The notes under the pieces: model-generated
Told to the model about the DNA's origin: nothing
Databases searched by the model: none
Seen by the model: the letters and a program-made list of their open reading frames with translations, nothing else
Made by a program: the position numbers and the translations under genes
NCBI GenBank assembly: GCA_003255025.1
Contig: QANY01009329.1
Coordinates: forward strand, 632,866 to 696,865
DNA: 64,000 bases
Direction of reading: 5' to 3'
Source: Datisca glomerata
Lineage: Eukaryota; Streptophyta; Magnoliopsida; Cucurbitales; Datiscaceae
Shown: piece by piece, positions 11,617 to 22,092 of the stretch
How positions within the stretch are numbered: position 1 is the stretch's first letter
Layout of the letters: every line of letters begins with the position of its first letter

Positions 11617-12440
11617 GTGATGTATGTCGAACACTTTTACTCGCAAACAAGTTCAAGGATTTAGCCAGAGAGGACACATTTGACAAGATATCGACAAGTG
11701 ATGTCTGTCGAGCACTCATGCTCACAGACGGGATCAAAGATCTAGCAGACATGGATGGCTAGATATCGACATGTGATGTCTATCGAGCACTCATTCTTAT
11801 AAATGGGATTAAGGATCTAGCCAGAGCAGACATGCATGGCTAGATATCCACAAGGGATGTCTACCGAGCACTCATTCTCAGAAACGGGATCAAGGATCTA
11901 GCTAGAGCAATCATGCCTAGCTAGATATCGACTAGTGATGTCTGTCGAGCAGTCATACTGGCAGTCAGGATCAATGATCTAGTTAGAGCAAACACACCTA
12001 GCTAGATATCAACAAATGATGTCTAGAGAGCACTCATGCTCGCAGACAGGATCAAGTATCTAGCTTGAGCAGACACGCTTGGCTAGATATCGACAAGTGA
12101 TGCCTGAGTATCACACATTCTAGTAGACAGGATCAGAGATCTAGTCAGAGCAGAAACGCCTGGCTAGATATCAACAAGTGATATTTGTCAAGCACTCATG
12201 CTAACCAGGGATCAAGGATCTAGCTAGAGCATACATACCTAGTTAGATATGGACAAATGATGTATGTTGAACACCCATGCTCGCAGGACAGGATCAAAGA
12301 TCTAGCCAGAGTAGACACACATTGCTAGATATCAACAAATGATGTCTGCGGAGCACCTAAGCTCATAGACGGGATCAAAGGTTTAGCCAGGGCAGGAACG
12401 CCTGACTAGGCAGCTAGAAAAGTAATAACTGCCAGGCACT
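11617..12440 (+). repeat. E1 tandem repeat array, ~80-bp units
   Basis: About ten diverged units spaced 75-82 bp (starts near 11,617, 11,697, 11,772, 11,853, 11,934, 12,016, 12,098, 12,178, 12,257 and 12,337). The core is GTGATGTCTGTCGAGCACTC, then ATGCTCACAGACGGGATCAA, then GATCTAGCCAGAGCAGACA and a CTAGATATCGACAA tail. The dyads GTCTGT/ACAGAC and GAGCACTCATGCTC lie in each unit. The first ~45 bp resemble the 49-bp unit, so the arrays probably share an origin. Confidence 0.9.
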
Positions 12441-13779
12441 CATATCCATTCAATATTGTTAAGGAAAATCCTTAGAAAAGACAATCTCGACTCTAGGAGT
12501 AAGGATATCTGCTGAGTATTATAGCTCTAATAAGGTCCTCTAATGAACACTTTAGTTTAAAGATTTATCCAGAACAAGGACACCTGGATAGGTAACGAAG
12601 GGAAGGTCATTTGGCAAAAAATTGGGAAAATTCAGTCCGCTTCACCAACCCAGGAAAAAGCTCAGTTAGAGAAGCATGCCAGACTAAATGAAAAATTGCA
12701 AACCCCCTAATGTGAGTGGAAGGTTCACCCCATCAGACCTCCCAGATAAGAGCACGAAATACTTTTTAAAGGTCGTGATAGGTCTTTAGGACCCCCAACC
12801 TACAGAGGGGGCAACCCGTTGAACAAAAAAAATCCACTAAAAAAGGATCTAGGCCCTTTAAGGCCCACTCCAGCTTTGGGTCATAAACAATCTTACGGCT
12901 CAGGTCAATAAAAGGCAAGGAATGAACTGTTGGCCAAAGTGCTCTATTATGAAGTGAAGGACAAGGCTGCTAGCCGGAACACAGACCGCTGTTAAGGGAA
13001 AAGTCTTTACTGTCAGTGGGATGTAGCTAATACGAGTAGATAATTCATCGTATTGTCTTATCGATGATAAGAAAATCATCGTAAATGAAACATCAAAGAC
13101 TTAGAGGCACGAAATTCAAGAGGTTGTGGAAAAGGAAGCGACAATCATGAAAAAATAATATCTAGAAGAAAAACCTCCAGAACGGAAGAAGCCCCTGGAA
13201 GGGGGAAGATTATTCTTCTTCCAAAGAAGTTAGGAAGGACGAAGATGAATGTGGATTTCAACTCTATTGAGAAGGCAAGGATGAGGGAAGAGAGAAGGAA
13301 GATCACCCAATTATAGGCCTTAAAAGGGGAAATCGCTCATTTGATTGGCATTAAAAAGGGGCGATAATGGCAACCATTTTGGGGTGACACTGTAGTGAAT
13401 GAGAGGCTATTTTGCGGACCAAGAATATTTTAGAACACCAAAATGATAGAGTGATACGGCGTGATGCATCAAGGGATCAGGATCTGTGGAACGGTGACCC
13501 TCACCCTCGCCTATGCACACCCACGATCAACTAATGCTCCTACTCCCAAGGGCTAGCAACCTTGAAGCATAGAAAAAGGTGAAAAGGCGCGAGCGCAAGT
13601 GGTCAAATAACTAATATCGTTCGGATTGGCTTCCCTTGATGAATATAACTCAGTGCAAGAGTGAGATGCTTAAGGCAGGTAAAGTCTATCACAACCAGGG
13701 AGCTCAAACACGAAGTTTGGATGGTGAAGTCTTCAGGCCTGGGTATTATAGGCCACCTAATTCCTTGACTGGGGGTAAC
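12441..13779. other. E1 interior, right part
   Basis: Purine-rich, no recognisable coding domain. A G-rich polypurine-like run (GGGGG at 13,771-13,775) lies just before the 3' LTR. In E2 most of this segment is missing. Confidence 0.5.
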
Positions 13780-14485
13780 TGTTTTGGGTGTTTCTTAACC
13801 ACCAATGACATAAGAACACATGTCACGCCAAATTGGAGAACTCTCGACCTCAGGGAAGGAATAGGACCGACCTCGATCCCTATGGAGCTTGGGACATCTA
13901 AACCCAAGCATATGAAAAAATAGTTAAGATTCCACAAGCAGATCCCTATTGAACTTGAGCGTAAAGTCATCATCGCCCGCCGAAAGTAGGACCCAACAGG
14001 TCCAATCACCATGTCAGAATGTCAATCAATTTTTGTAATGTCACCTCAGAAGCACATCAACCATTAATGCACCTGCCCATTCAAGAACGTTAATTAGTCT
14101 CCGAAATGCGTCTCACGAAGCTTCTGTAGCACGCCTCCAAGACGCTTCTTCGACATGCTTCCTCTAACCCCTGAAGACTCACGTAGAAATGCTTTCCCTA
14201 ATCGACAAGCGAAGTATGTCTTCTCTCCCCTATAAAAACTACGCCAAAATATCGACAATGACTGACATAGTCATCAGAGGCCCTTAGATGGGGTAACCAC
14301 CCCTAGTTCCTCGCCTTTAGGGTTCTTTATCTGTGTTTTATAGACATTGAAGCCGTAAGGAGATCCAATTAGGAAGAAAAATACGCTCACCATAAATAGG
14401 AAAGAACTCGTATAACGTCGCTCCAGCAGATTCCCCTAGTTAGGAGGACCCTCACACTTGTACTGTGGCAGTTTTGGCTAAAACA
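13780..14485 (+). repeat. E1 3' LTR
   Basis: 706 bp, TGTTTTGGG...GGCTAAAACA. Contains a possible TATA region (CCTATAAAAACT at about 14,229-14,240). Followed by the CAGAC duplication at 14,486-14,490. Confidence 0.88.
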
Positions 14486-14490
14486 CAGAC

Positions 14491-15640
14491 CTCCTTACTA
14501 AAAATATTATCAGGAGGAGCAAATATCCTCGTAGTGTTATTCCTTTTATGTTTAAAAGGCCAGTGAAATGGAACAAGAAGTTCCTACGATAGTCATCAAC
14601 TACAAGCCCCTTAATAGTGTATTAGCATCGATAAGATATCCAATTCCTAACAAGAGGACTTGATCAACAGTCTAGGACATGCTATTGTATTCTTAAAATT
14701 TGACATGAAATCTAGATTTTGGAAAATCCAAATCAATGAGAAAGATAAATATAAAACTACATTATAACTCCTTTTGGCCATTATGAATAGAATGTAATGT
14801 CATATGGGCTTAAAAATGAACCTAGTGAATTTCAAAATATAATGAACAAAGTTTTCAACATATTTACCAATTTTTCAATTGTCTACACTGTTGATGTTTT
14901 TATATTTTCTAAATTTATTGATCAACACTAGAAACATTTTGAATTGTTTTCCAAAATAATAAAGTAAAATGGTATGGTTATTTCTGCAAGCAAAATCAAA
15001 TTATTGCAATCTAAAATCAGATTTCTAGGATTCGAGGTCCATCATTCTATTGTTAAGCCAATTGATTATGTCATACAATTTGCTGAAAAAATTCAAGATG
15101 AAATCTAGGATAAAAACCAATTACAATGTTTTTAGGATTTCCCAATTACATCTCTGATTTCTATAATAATTTAAGAATTGACAGTAAACCACTGTTTGAG
15201 AGACTTAAGAAAAACCATCCACCATGGACTCCTGTTCATACCAATTTAATTAAAAAGATTAAATCTCATGTTAAGGCTATTCCCTGTCTTGGCATCCCTA
15301 CTGTCAATTCCTTCAAAATTATCCAAATTGATGCCTTTGAACTCGGATATGAGGGTATCCTATCACAAAATATTTCTCCAGAAGCGCCTGAACAAATTGT
15401 CAAGTTTACCTCTGGTACTTGGTCTCTATCACAATTTAATTATAGTACTATTAAAAAAGAAATATTGGTTATTGTATGTGTGTTTAAAAATTCCAAGATG
15501 ACTTATTAAATTAAAATTATCTCTTAAAAATTTATTGTAAATCTGCAAAAACATGATTTGATAGAAGATGTTAAAAATATTGGTTCCAAACAAATATTTC
15601 CTAGATGACAATCTATTCTTAGTATCTTTGATTTTATATT
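14491..15640 (+). pseudogene. Pararetrovirus RT-RNase H remnant (copy B)
   Basis: Continues the viral frame after E1. Recognisable parts are VINYKPLN (about 14,595), LKFDMKSRFWKIQI (14,693-14,736), PFGHYE, a Y-T-V-D-V box at 14,884-14,898 where the catalytic Y-x-D-D is expected, the thumb/connection at 15,130-15,260, and an RNase H-like stretch with QIDAFELGYEGILSQ and FTSGTWSLSQFNY. The open stretch 15,126-15,509 (127 residues) is the longest survivor. Stops occur before and after it, and the first catalytic Asp is replaced by Val, so it is a dead relic. Confidence 0.85.
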
Positions 15641-16153
15641 GAGTCCATATTTACCAATTTAAAAGACTCTTACCAAATTGCTAGAACTCATTTTATTCTA
15701 GACTTCTATTATGTCCCAAGTCATAAGGACAAGAATCTCAGTTGCTATAGTGATATCCTCTTAGAAACTAAATCTGTAAATTTGAACCCAATAAAAGATA
15801 TTGAAGGAAAAATCTCCTATCATTCCTTCTACATTCTCAAAATTGTGACCATGGAGGATTGAAAATCTCAACATTCATTTTTCAAAACTCTTTTAAACAA
15901 AAACTAATACAATTATTTTGACTACATTGATGCATGGTATACTTTCCTACACCAAAATACTAAATTTTCACACTCGTAGTTTTTACTTTTTGATAAAAGA
16001 TTCAAATCTGGTTTTTCATATTAGTTCTTGAGATGGTGGCCCATCCACAGTATTTTCAATATTTTTAATTCTAATTTGGACAATTCTCACCTCCTCTATA
16101 ATTTTAATTTATTCTTAAAATTACACATGCCCTTACCAATCGAAGCCTCCTTC

Positions 16154-16166
16154 CTTGAGCTTCTTT
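16154..16166. repeat. Target-site duplication of LINE-2, left copy
   Basis: CTTGAGCTTCTTT, matching CCTCAACTTCTTT at 17,305-17,317 in 10 of 13 positions. Followed by a T-run marking the minus-strand poly(A) end. Confidence 0.65.
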
Positions 16167-17304
16167 TTTTGTCAAAAAGGAAAAAATATTTTTAACCAAA
16201 AAAGAAAACATAATTTCAAGGGGCATACCCCAGGAAAATAATGAACAAAGAACTACTGCCTAAAACACCAAAGAAACACACTAGAGCCATCTATCTAGAA
16301 GAACAATGTCAAAGTTCCAATTTTTTGGCTTTGTTGAGGTAAAAGAGCGTATCACCAACAATTCTAACAATTTTCCTAGTAATAAGATCTTGGTACATAA
16401 TCTTTCCAAGAAAAACCCTTCTATTCCTTTCAATCCAAATTCAATAGATGAAAGAAGAGAAAACCAACCTCAAGCTAATAAAAGAGAACATATTGCTTTT
16501 GCCCATACATATAAGCCAAGTAATAAGATCAGTCTAGTAAGAGAAATCTAACTGAGAATGGCACTTACGAAGAAGAGGCAGCAGAATCTGTTTAGTAGTA
16601 GAGCAATCAAAGAAAATGTGTTGTACTGAATCTAAACCAGCAGTGTAGAAAACACAGGCATGGCTAATATCAGATTTCCAGATGATGATCCTGTCATTTG
16701 TAGCTAATTTATTCGGCAAAGCTAGCCAAGAAATGAAAGCACACTTAGGGATACAACTAGAAAATGAAATACAACCAGCCCAAGAAACTTTATCTCTACT
16801 ATCCACTAGTCTATTGTAAGTTTTACTTATATAGAACTTACAAGAAGAAGAAAGGTTCCAGAGCCACTTGTCTTCACCATGAGAGTGGGGGAGATATCCA
16901 AGTCAAAACCCCAGTGATGAAGAGAAGCAGCAAGTTGTTGGTTTGGCCAAGACGAATCTCCATTTCTGACGAGAGAGCTAAGTGTGCAATTTAAGTGCAA
17001 ATCAGAGCTCTCCAGGATGTTCTCACCTCCTTTGGTAAACAAAATTCCAGCAGGATGTCATGGGTCTGTGAAAAGGGAGACTTGATCACCTTTCCGTCTA
17101 GAGAATAAAACCGATAAGTTTTTCTCTCATACTGACGAGTTTTCTCTAAGACCAGGAGGGGTCAGCTGACATTTTAACAGTAAATATAGAGAGCACCTAT
17201 AGGATATTGTGGTAACACCAAGCCACCCAAATAGAGTCTTTAGCCTTGATCACAATATTCCAAAAATGTTTAGCCACTGCAACATGATTCCATAAAGCAA
17301 TGTC
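16167..17304 (-). mobile_element. LINE-2: 5'-truncated LINE nested in viral copy B
   Basis: A 1.14-kb minus-strand fragment inserted in the downstream viral frame. It starts with a T-rich tail, has the GGGGCATACCCCA word shared with LINE-1 near its 3' end, and encodes the RT zinc-binding region. The viral alignment with copy A is continuous when this segment and one 13-bp copy are removed. Compared with LINE-1 it is truncated much earlier and lacks RT and endonuclease. Confidence 0.82.
16534..17042 (-). pseudogene. LINE-2 reverse-transcriptase zinc-binding domain
   Basis: The minus strand of 16,534-16,806 encodes a zf-RVT-like domain: KCAFISWLALPNKLATNDRI, then a region with a C-x-F-Y-x-A-G-x-D-S element followed by VQHIFFDCS. 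The family pattern is W-x-x-x-x-x-K-L-x-T-x-D-R followed by C-x-x-C-x-x-x-x-E-x-x-x-H-L-F-x-x-C. The first Cys pair is partly lost. The 71-residue frame upstream (16,827-17,042) is its N-terminal continuation with a frame break. Confidence 0.75.
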
Positions 17305-17941
17305 CCTCAACTTCTTTACTTTTTAAGCAAATATAAAATACATTGGATACTAAAATGGCAATAGGCAATTGAAGATGGGATTTTCACCCGTCAATATATT
17401 CATCAAGTGGTGAGATAAATTTCATAACAAAAAAATTATTACCTCCATTAACTAAGATTTTGTAAATACTCACCCCCGCTTGAAATAAGCACAACCCTTT
17501 TACCCAAGCTCCATTTATAATTAATGAACCTATTAGCCAGACCCCACAAATAAAGAAAGCCTTACCCAACTCTTCTAAAGAGTCAAATCCCACTTCCTAC
17601 AAAGGAAAGTCAAAATCCTTTAAACCTAAATCTAAACTCAAGCAAAAATTGATCTAAGAAATGCTTCTTCTTCTAGAAGACAATAGTAATTTTGAATTAG
17701 AATATTTTGTGGAGTCAAACTATTCAATAAAATCAAATACTCAGGAAGCCCAATCCACCAAAAAGGTTGCCCTTCAACAATTGAAGACTCAAAGCACCTA
17801 AAAATACCCTAATGAGCTGATGACACATTTCAAGATTTCCAAGATCCGCTTGAAGAAGTCCACCTAAGTGATGATGAATAAGTAAAAATAAAGGAATTTA
17901 CTTTTGGTAAAAATTGGCAAAACTTCAACAAAGGATGAATA

Positions 17942-18197
17942 ACTAACAATAAAGGAACTCAATTTTGGCACAATGCCAAAACTCCAACAATAAAAGCAAG
18001 AGACATTATCAAGATATCAAGAAAAATAATTCTCCAATTTGAAGCCCCTTTTGAGATATCAAGATGACAAAATAACAATAAAAGAATTTACTTTTGGCAA
18101 AATGTCAAAACTCCAACAATGAAAGAAAGAGACATTATCAAGATATCAAGAAAAGCATTTCTCCAATTTGAAGCAAATTTTGAGATATCAAGATGAC
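17942..18197 (+). repeat. Tandem duplication (~127 bp x2) upstream of viral promoter
   Basis: Two adjacent copies (about 17,942-18,067 and 18,071-18,197) share AACTCCAACAAT, AGAGACATTATCAAGATATC and CTCCAATTTGAAGC blocks. They lie between the end of the last viral frame and the TATA box of copy B, which is where upstream promoter elements of pararetroviruses sit. A third partial copy of the ending (CTCCAACTGGAAGC) follows. Copy A has only scattered traces of this motif near 870-1,000. Confidence 0.75.
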
Positions 18198-18406
18198 AAC
18201 TCTCCAACTGGAAGCGATGATCAATATACAATTATCAAGATTGTAATTATAAAGTAGCTTTGTATTTTTTTTTCTTTTGTAAAAGGCTTAGAGATAAGAT
18301 GCAAGTTGTCTAAAGATTAGATGGCTAGTTGTCTTTTACTCATAATTTAGTCAAAAGCTACGATGTAAGTTAGTGTTGGGTTCTTGGTGAACTCCACTCT
18401 CTTTGT

Positions 18407-18417
18407 CTATAAATAGG
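18407..18417 (+). promoter_or_regulatory. Pararetroviral promoter TATA box (copy B)
   Basis: CTATAAATAGG about 530 bp after the viral frame end. It has the same flanking words as copy A: GGTGAACTC 5' and AACTTGTTTTGAAA, AATTAGTGAGCG 3'. It probably corresponds to the pregenomic RNA start region. Activity is unknown. Confidence 0.6.
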
Positions 18418-18593
18418 ATGCCTTCTCCTATTTCTAGTTCATAACTTAATTTTCACTCATAACTCACTTTTGAGAGAAAACTTGTTTTGAAAAAAAAGCT
18501 CTTTTTTCCCTCTTTGTCCTCCTTTGTAATACTTTCTTTTTATAATAGTAATTAGTGAGCGAGAGCACTAGTTAATTGTTACAAATATTTCAA

Positions 18594-18718
18594 TAAGTTC
18601 GGTAATTCTGTCGAGCCGTAAGTTCAGTAATTCTGTCGAGCCGTAAGTTCGGTAATTCTATCGAGCCGTAAGTTCGATAATTCTGTCGAGCCGTAAGTTC
18701 GATAATTCTGTAGAGCCG
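18594..18718 (+). repeat. 25-bp minisatellite, five copies
   Basis: Unit TAAGTTCGGTAATTCTGTCG plus AGCCG, repeated five times with only a few substitutions. A sixth TAAGTTCGGT begins the hAT-like terminal sequence that follows. It sits precisely where viral homology ends, so it marks the left edge of the insertion. Confidence 0.95.
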
Positions 18719-19849
18719 TAAGTTCGGTTTGATTCAGTTCAAAAAATAATGTGATTTTGAACCGAACCGAACTGAAATATAAATAAAATAAATAAATCCT
18801 ATATATATACACACTAAACTATTTGTACAAACCTAAAATTCTCTCATTCTCTCACACACAGCCTCCCTCCCTCTCTCTTTGAACTCTCTCCTTCCTCATC
18901 TGTCACACGTAGCCTCCCTCCCTCTCTCTTGGAACTCTCTTTTCCCCTCTCGTCTCTTGGAACTCTCCCATTTCCCCTCTCTTTTCTCTTCGAACTCTCT
19001 CTTTCATATTACCCTTAGATCTACTCGCCGTTAAAAGGGTAGAGCTAAGATCTACTCACCATTCATCGTACCCTCAGATATTCTCACCGTTAAGAGGGTG
19101 GAGCTCATATGTGCTTGCGGTTCATCATACCCTCAGAGCTAATGGGGTGGAGCTTATATCTGCTTTCCATTCATCGTACCATCAGATCTGCTTGCGATTC
19201 ATCGTACCCTCATATATGCTCGCAGTTGATATGCTCGGTGATGGTGAACGGTGCGATCGCCTCCCCATCTCAGTCAGTTTGATTCCTCTTCAATACTCCA
19301 TCTCGAGCTCTCCATGTCTACTGATTAAAATTTATCTTCTTTGCAGATTTAGGGTTTTTTTATTGTAGATTATAAGTGTTTTTTCTTGATTTAGGGTTTG
19401 TAATTATAGAATTTAAGTTTAATTTTTACTAATCTACAGTTTATAATAATAGATTTAAGTTTGATTATTTATAATTATGGGTTTGTAATAACAGATTTTA
19501 TGTTCAATTTGTATTGATTTTGTAGATGTATTTATTACAGATTTTATGTTTGATGTTGTACTGATTCAAGGATTCATTTCGTAAATGTCTTAATCCTAAT
19601 TTCGATGTTGCAATTATAGTTTGAAGATGTGTAAAGTTTGCAGGTTTGATGTTATCATTTTCGTGGATTATTTTTTTAAACTGTTAGTGACGTACCGATG
19701 ACTCAAACCATACCGAACCAAACTAGGTTCTGTTCGGTTCTTTTGACCTTCACGGTTCGGTTCAGTTCAGATGTGTTCTGAATTAAAAATTTCAGTTCGG
19801 TTTGATTTTTACCCAAATAACTGACTGAACCGAACCGATTACACCCCTA
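18719..19849. mobile_element. hAT-like/foldback element with CGGTTCGGTT ends
   Basis: Imperfect terminal inverted repeats: the left end has TTCGGTTTGATTCAGTTC and GAACCGAACCGAACTGAAAT; the right end (19,790-19,849) has ATTTCAGTTCGGTTTGATTT and GAACCGAACCGATTACACCC, then CTA. The interior is CT-rich (18,840-19,010) followed by AT-rich DNA and has no transposase. The left outermost tip is missing or replaced by the 25-bp repeat, and I found no clear target-site duplication, so the superfamily is uncertain. A related end occurs at 44,785-45,010. Confidence 0.55.
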
Positions 19850-19989
19850 TTATGCTCTGTGGTTACCTTTGAATAAAGGATCCTCCAAATAAAAAATCTA
19901 ATCTTTAAATTAATCGCTATCTACTTTAATCGTTATTCCGCCCCACACTGATATCTCAAAAGTTTATAAGTATGCTTTGAATAACGGAT

Positions 19990-20300
19990 CCTTTGGTACT
20001 TGGTCTCAATAAAAAGTTAATTGTAGTACTATTAAAAAAGAAATCATGGCTATTGTATTGTGAGTTCGAAAATTGCAAGAAGACTTATTAAATAAAAAAT
20101 TTCTCTTAAAATTTGATTGTAAATTTTCAAAACATGTTTTGGATAAAGATGTTAAAAATATTGTTTCTAAACAAATATTTGCTAGATCGCAATCTATTCT
20201 CAGTATCTTGATTTTGATATTGAATTCATTCAAAGATTTAATAATTCAGTATCTCACACGTGAACTCTTGCAGGGTAAACAAGATGGGGTCTAAACCCCA
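19990..20300 (+). pseudogene. Pararetrovirus RNase H fragment (C)
   Basis: Aligns with 15,413-15,640 of copy B (GGTACTTGGTCTC, TACTATTAAAAAAGAAAT, GATGTTAAAAATATT, AAACAAATATTTGCTAG). It extends further than copy B's homology, ending in a frame with YLTRELLQGKQDG, which I read as the polyprotein C-terminus. It is a separate or rearranged viral piece beyond the hAT-like element. Frameshifted and truncated on both sides. Confidence 0.75.
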
Positions 20301-21565
20301 AGCTAGGGCCCTCAAGGCCCGAGTTGAAGGGGAGACATATAGTCCACAATTGACTCTCAAGATCCAAATTAATGATTCTTCTACATCAAACTAAGCCCAA
20401 TTAACAATCTTTGTGAGTGATCTTGAACGAATCGTGAGCTTTCTAGTAAGTATTTATTTATATTTCTCTTCAAATTGTGAGTGGTCTTCGGAAAGTGTTG
20501 TAGTTCTTTTATTTGTGAATATAATGCAAGTAATTTATTTACTTATTTGTATCTAATATTAATAAGTTTAGAGTTGTGTACTCTAACTTTCACTTAACAT
20601 ATAGATCGGGAAAAAGTGACGTATGAGCACTTAATGCAAAGTAAGGCTAGAAAAAGAGAGAAATGTAAATGAAAGATAACTTTTTTATTAGATTTTTAGA
20701 GAATTCTTGGAAGAATAATTACTCCCCTTTTAATAAAAGAGAACTGAGGATGGGAAACACATAAGAAAATAAGGACTAGGGGGTATATATCAATTGTTGA
20801 AAAGAATTTAGCGGGATGACATTTCATCTCATCTACACTGTTTGATCAACTTTTGAAAGCCTAAATCAGGCCAAATGGCCAAATGAACAAAAGTGAATAA
20901 TAACTTAAAGCATTAAAAAGTTTCAGTTTTTTACTTGATTCATTCGCCACCTCCAAAAAACTAAAAAACTTAACGGTTTAGATGGGGCAATAGCTCATTT
21001 GCCGCGAAACTCCCATTTTTCTTGTTTTAGATAAAAAGATTTGCGGAACGATACCCCATGCTTAAGGTGCAAAGAGAAGCATGAAGCCCCACCACATTAA
21101 AATCAGCGTCACCTTCTATGTTATTCTATTTTGTGACAAAAGGGACCAAAGACGAAAAAACTTTGTTCCCATTGAAAATTGCTCGTTCGCAGACCTATGG
21201 TGAACACTTGTTTCTTCTAAATATAAAATAATATTTTAAGATATGTGATAACGAAAAAGTTCTCACTGTTCAGTTTTTCAGAAAAAGAAAAAATTTCCTT
21301 TTCCTTTACAGAGGTCCCTCAGTCCTCCCTATATGCGTACTGTGCATGCAAATTGGGGTGATTCTAATTTTGGACTACTGCATTTCATTTTGACGGTTCA
21401 TATATATATTTTTAGTGATAAAAAGGGTGAACTTGGAAATGACGGGAAAATGGTGAATCGGAAAAATGGCAGAAAAAATTGCAAAAATAGAAATACTAAT
21501 TAATTTAGTTACAAAAATGACAGGCAACTAAATTTATTTTTAATTGGTTTTAAGAAACTATTATA
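20301..21565. other. Unassigned DNA
   Basis: No coding family recognised. The first ~300 bp could be viral intergenic sequence after fragment C, but it does not visibly match the intergenic regions of copies A and B. The rest is AT-rich. Confidence 0.4.
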
Positions 21566-21920
21566 TTAAAAACAACTACTCCAACAAACACAATTCTTCA
21601 ACAACGGGAGGATAACCCCAACCCAAGAAAGAGAAGAAGTTCCATAAATAACAAAGTGGGTTAACTTATCCGCAACAGAATTACAAGAACGAGAAATATG
21701 ATAAACCGAACACCAAGGATGGGAAATAAGAGAGTCTTTAATAGCTTGGACAACACAACCCACTTCAGAGAGAGCAACCTTAGATGAAGCAATCACCGCA
21801 CAGGCTTTACTTGAGTCGGACTCAACCAAATCAACAACGAAATTATGAGAAGAGGCAAACCGAAGACCTTCGTGGATGGCCTTGCATTCAGAGAATGGAG
21901 CCTTTTTGCCAGGTGAAAAT
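21566..21920 (-). pseudogene. RNase H-like (RVT_3) domain remnant
   Basis: The minus strand encodes a plant RVT_3-type RNase H fold, as found at the C-terminus of some LINEs and of small host genes. It shows AIHEGLRFA (upstream, about 21,880), VDLVESDSSKACAVI, an LSEVGCVVQAIKDSL helix, and HISRSCNSVADKLTHFV, the last matching the family R-x-x-N-x-x-A-D-x-L-A pattern. The E-S-D element is the usual E-x-D site. The N-terminal first Asp strand is not seen, and no RT accompanies it, so it is a LINE scrap or gene fragment. Confidence 0.65.
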
Positions 21921-22005
21921 TCATCTATACCATTTTTAATTAAATAACTCTAGAAACTCAAAACCTCATCTTCTTCCGCACATACGTTCTCTAGCCATCT
22001 CCACT

Positions 22006-22065
<60 letters not shown>

Positions 22066-22092
22066 CCTCCCTCCCTCCCTCCCTCCCTCCCT
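22006..22092. repeat. (CT)n followed by (CCCT)n microsatellite
   Basis: About 27 CT units to 22,060 and then about 8 CCCT units to 22,092. An Arg/Glu-rich minus-strand open frame here is an artefact of the repeat. Confidence 0.97.

Larger units (their letters stand above)
9507..14485 (+). mobile_element. E1: non-autonomous Ty3-like LTR retrotransposon
   Basis: A 4.98-kb element in the viral RT region, flanked by CAGAC at 9,502-9,506 and 14,486-14,490. The LTRs (9,507-10,180 and 13,780-14,485) align along their whole length but have many differences, so it is old. The 3' LTR has TGTT...AACA ends; the 5' LTR has TATT...AATT. A primer-binding site follows the 5' LTR. The ~3.6-kb interior carries two tandem-repeat arrays and no recognisable gag, protease, RT or integrase. 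That makes it LARD-like. E2 is a minus-strand relative. It is more GC-rich than its surroundings. Confidence 0.88.
15641..17881 (+). pseudogene. Pararetrovirus downstream ORF, interrupted by LINE-2
   Basis: After RNase H the plus strand encodes YVPSHKDKNLS and then, from about 15,913, the same FDYID aromatic segment as copy A. At 16,153 it is cut by LINE-2 and resumes at 17,318, where it aligns to copy A from about 258 onward. It has a Lys-rich part around 17,600-17,660 and ends in LSDDE with a stop at 17,879-17,881. In-frame stops are frequent. The product's role is not known to me. Confidence 0.65.
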
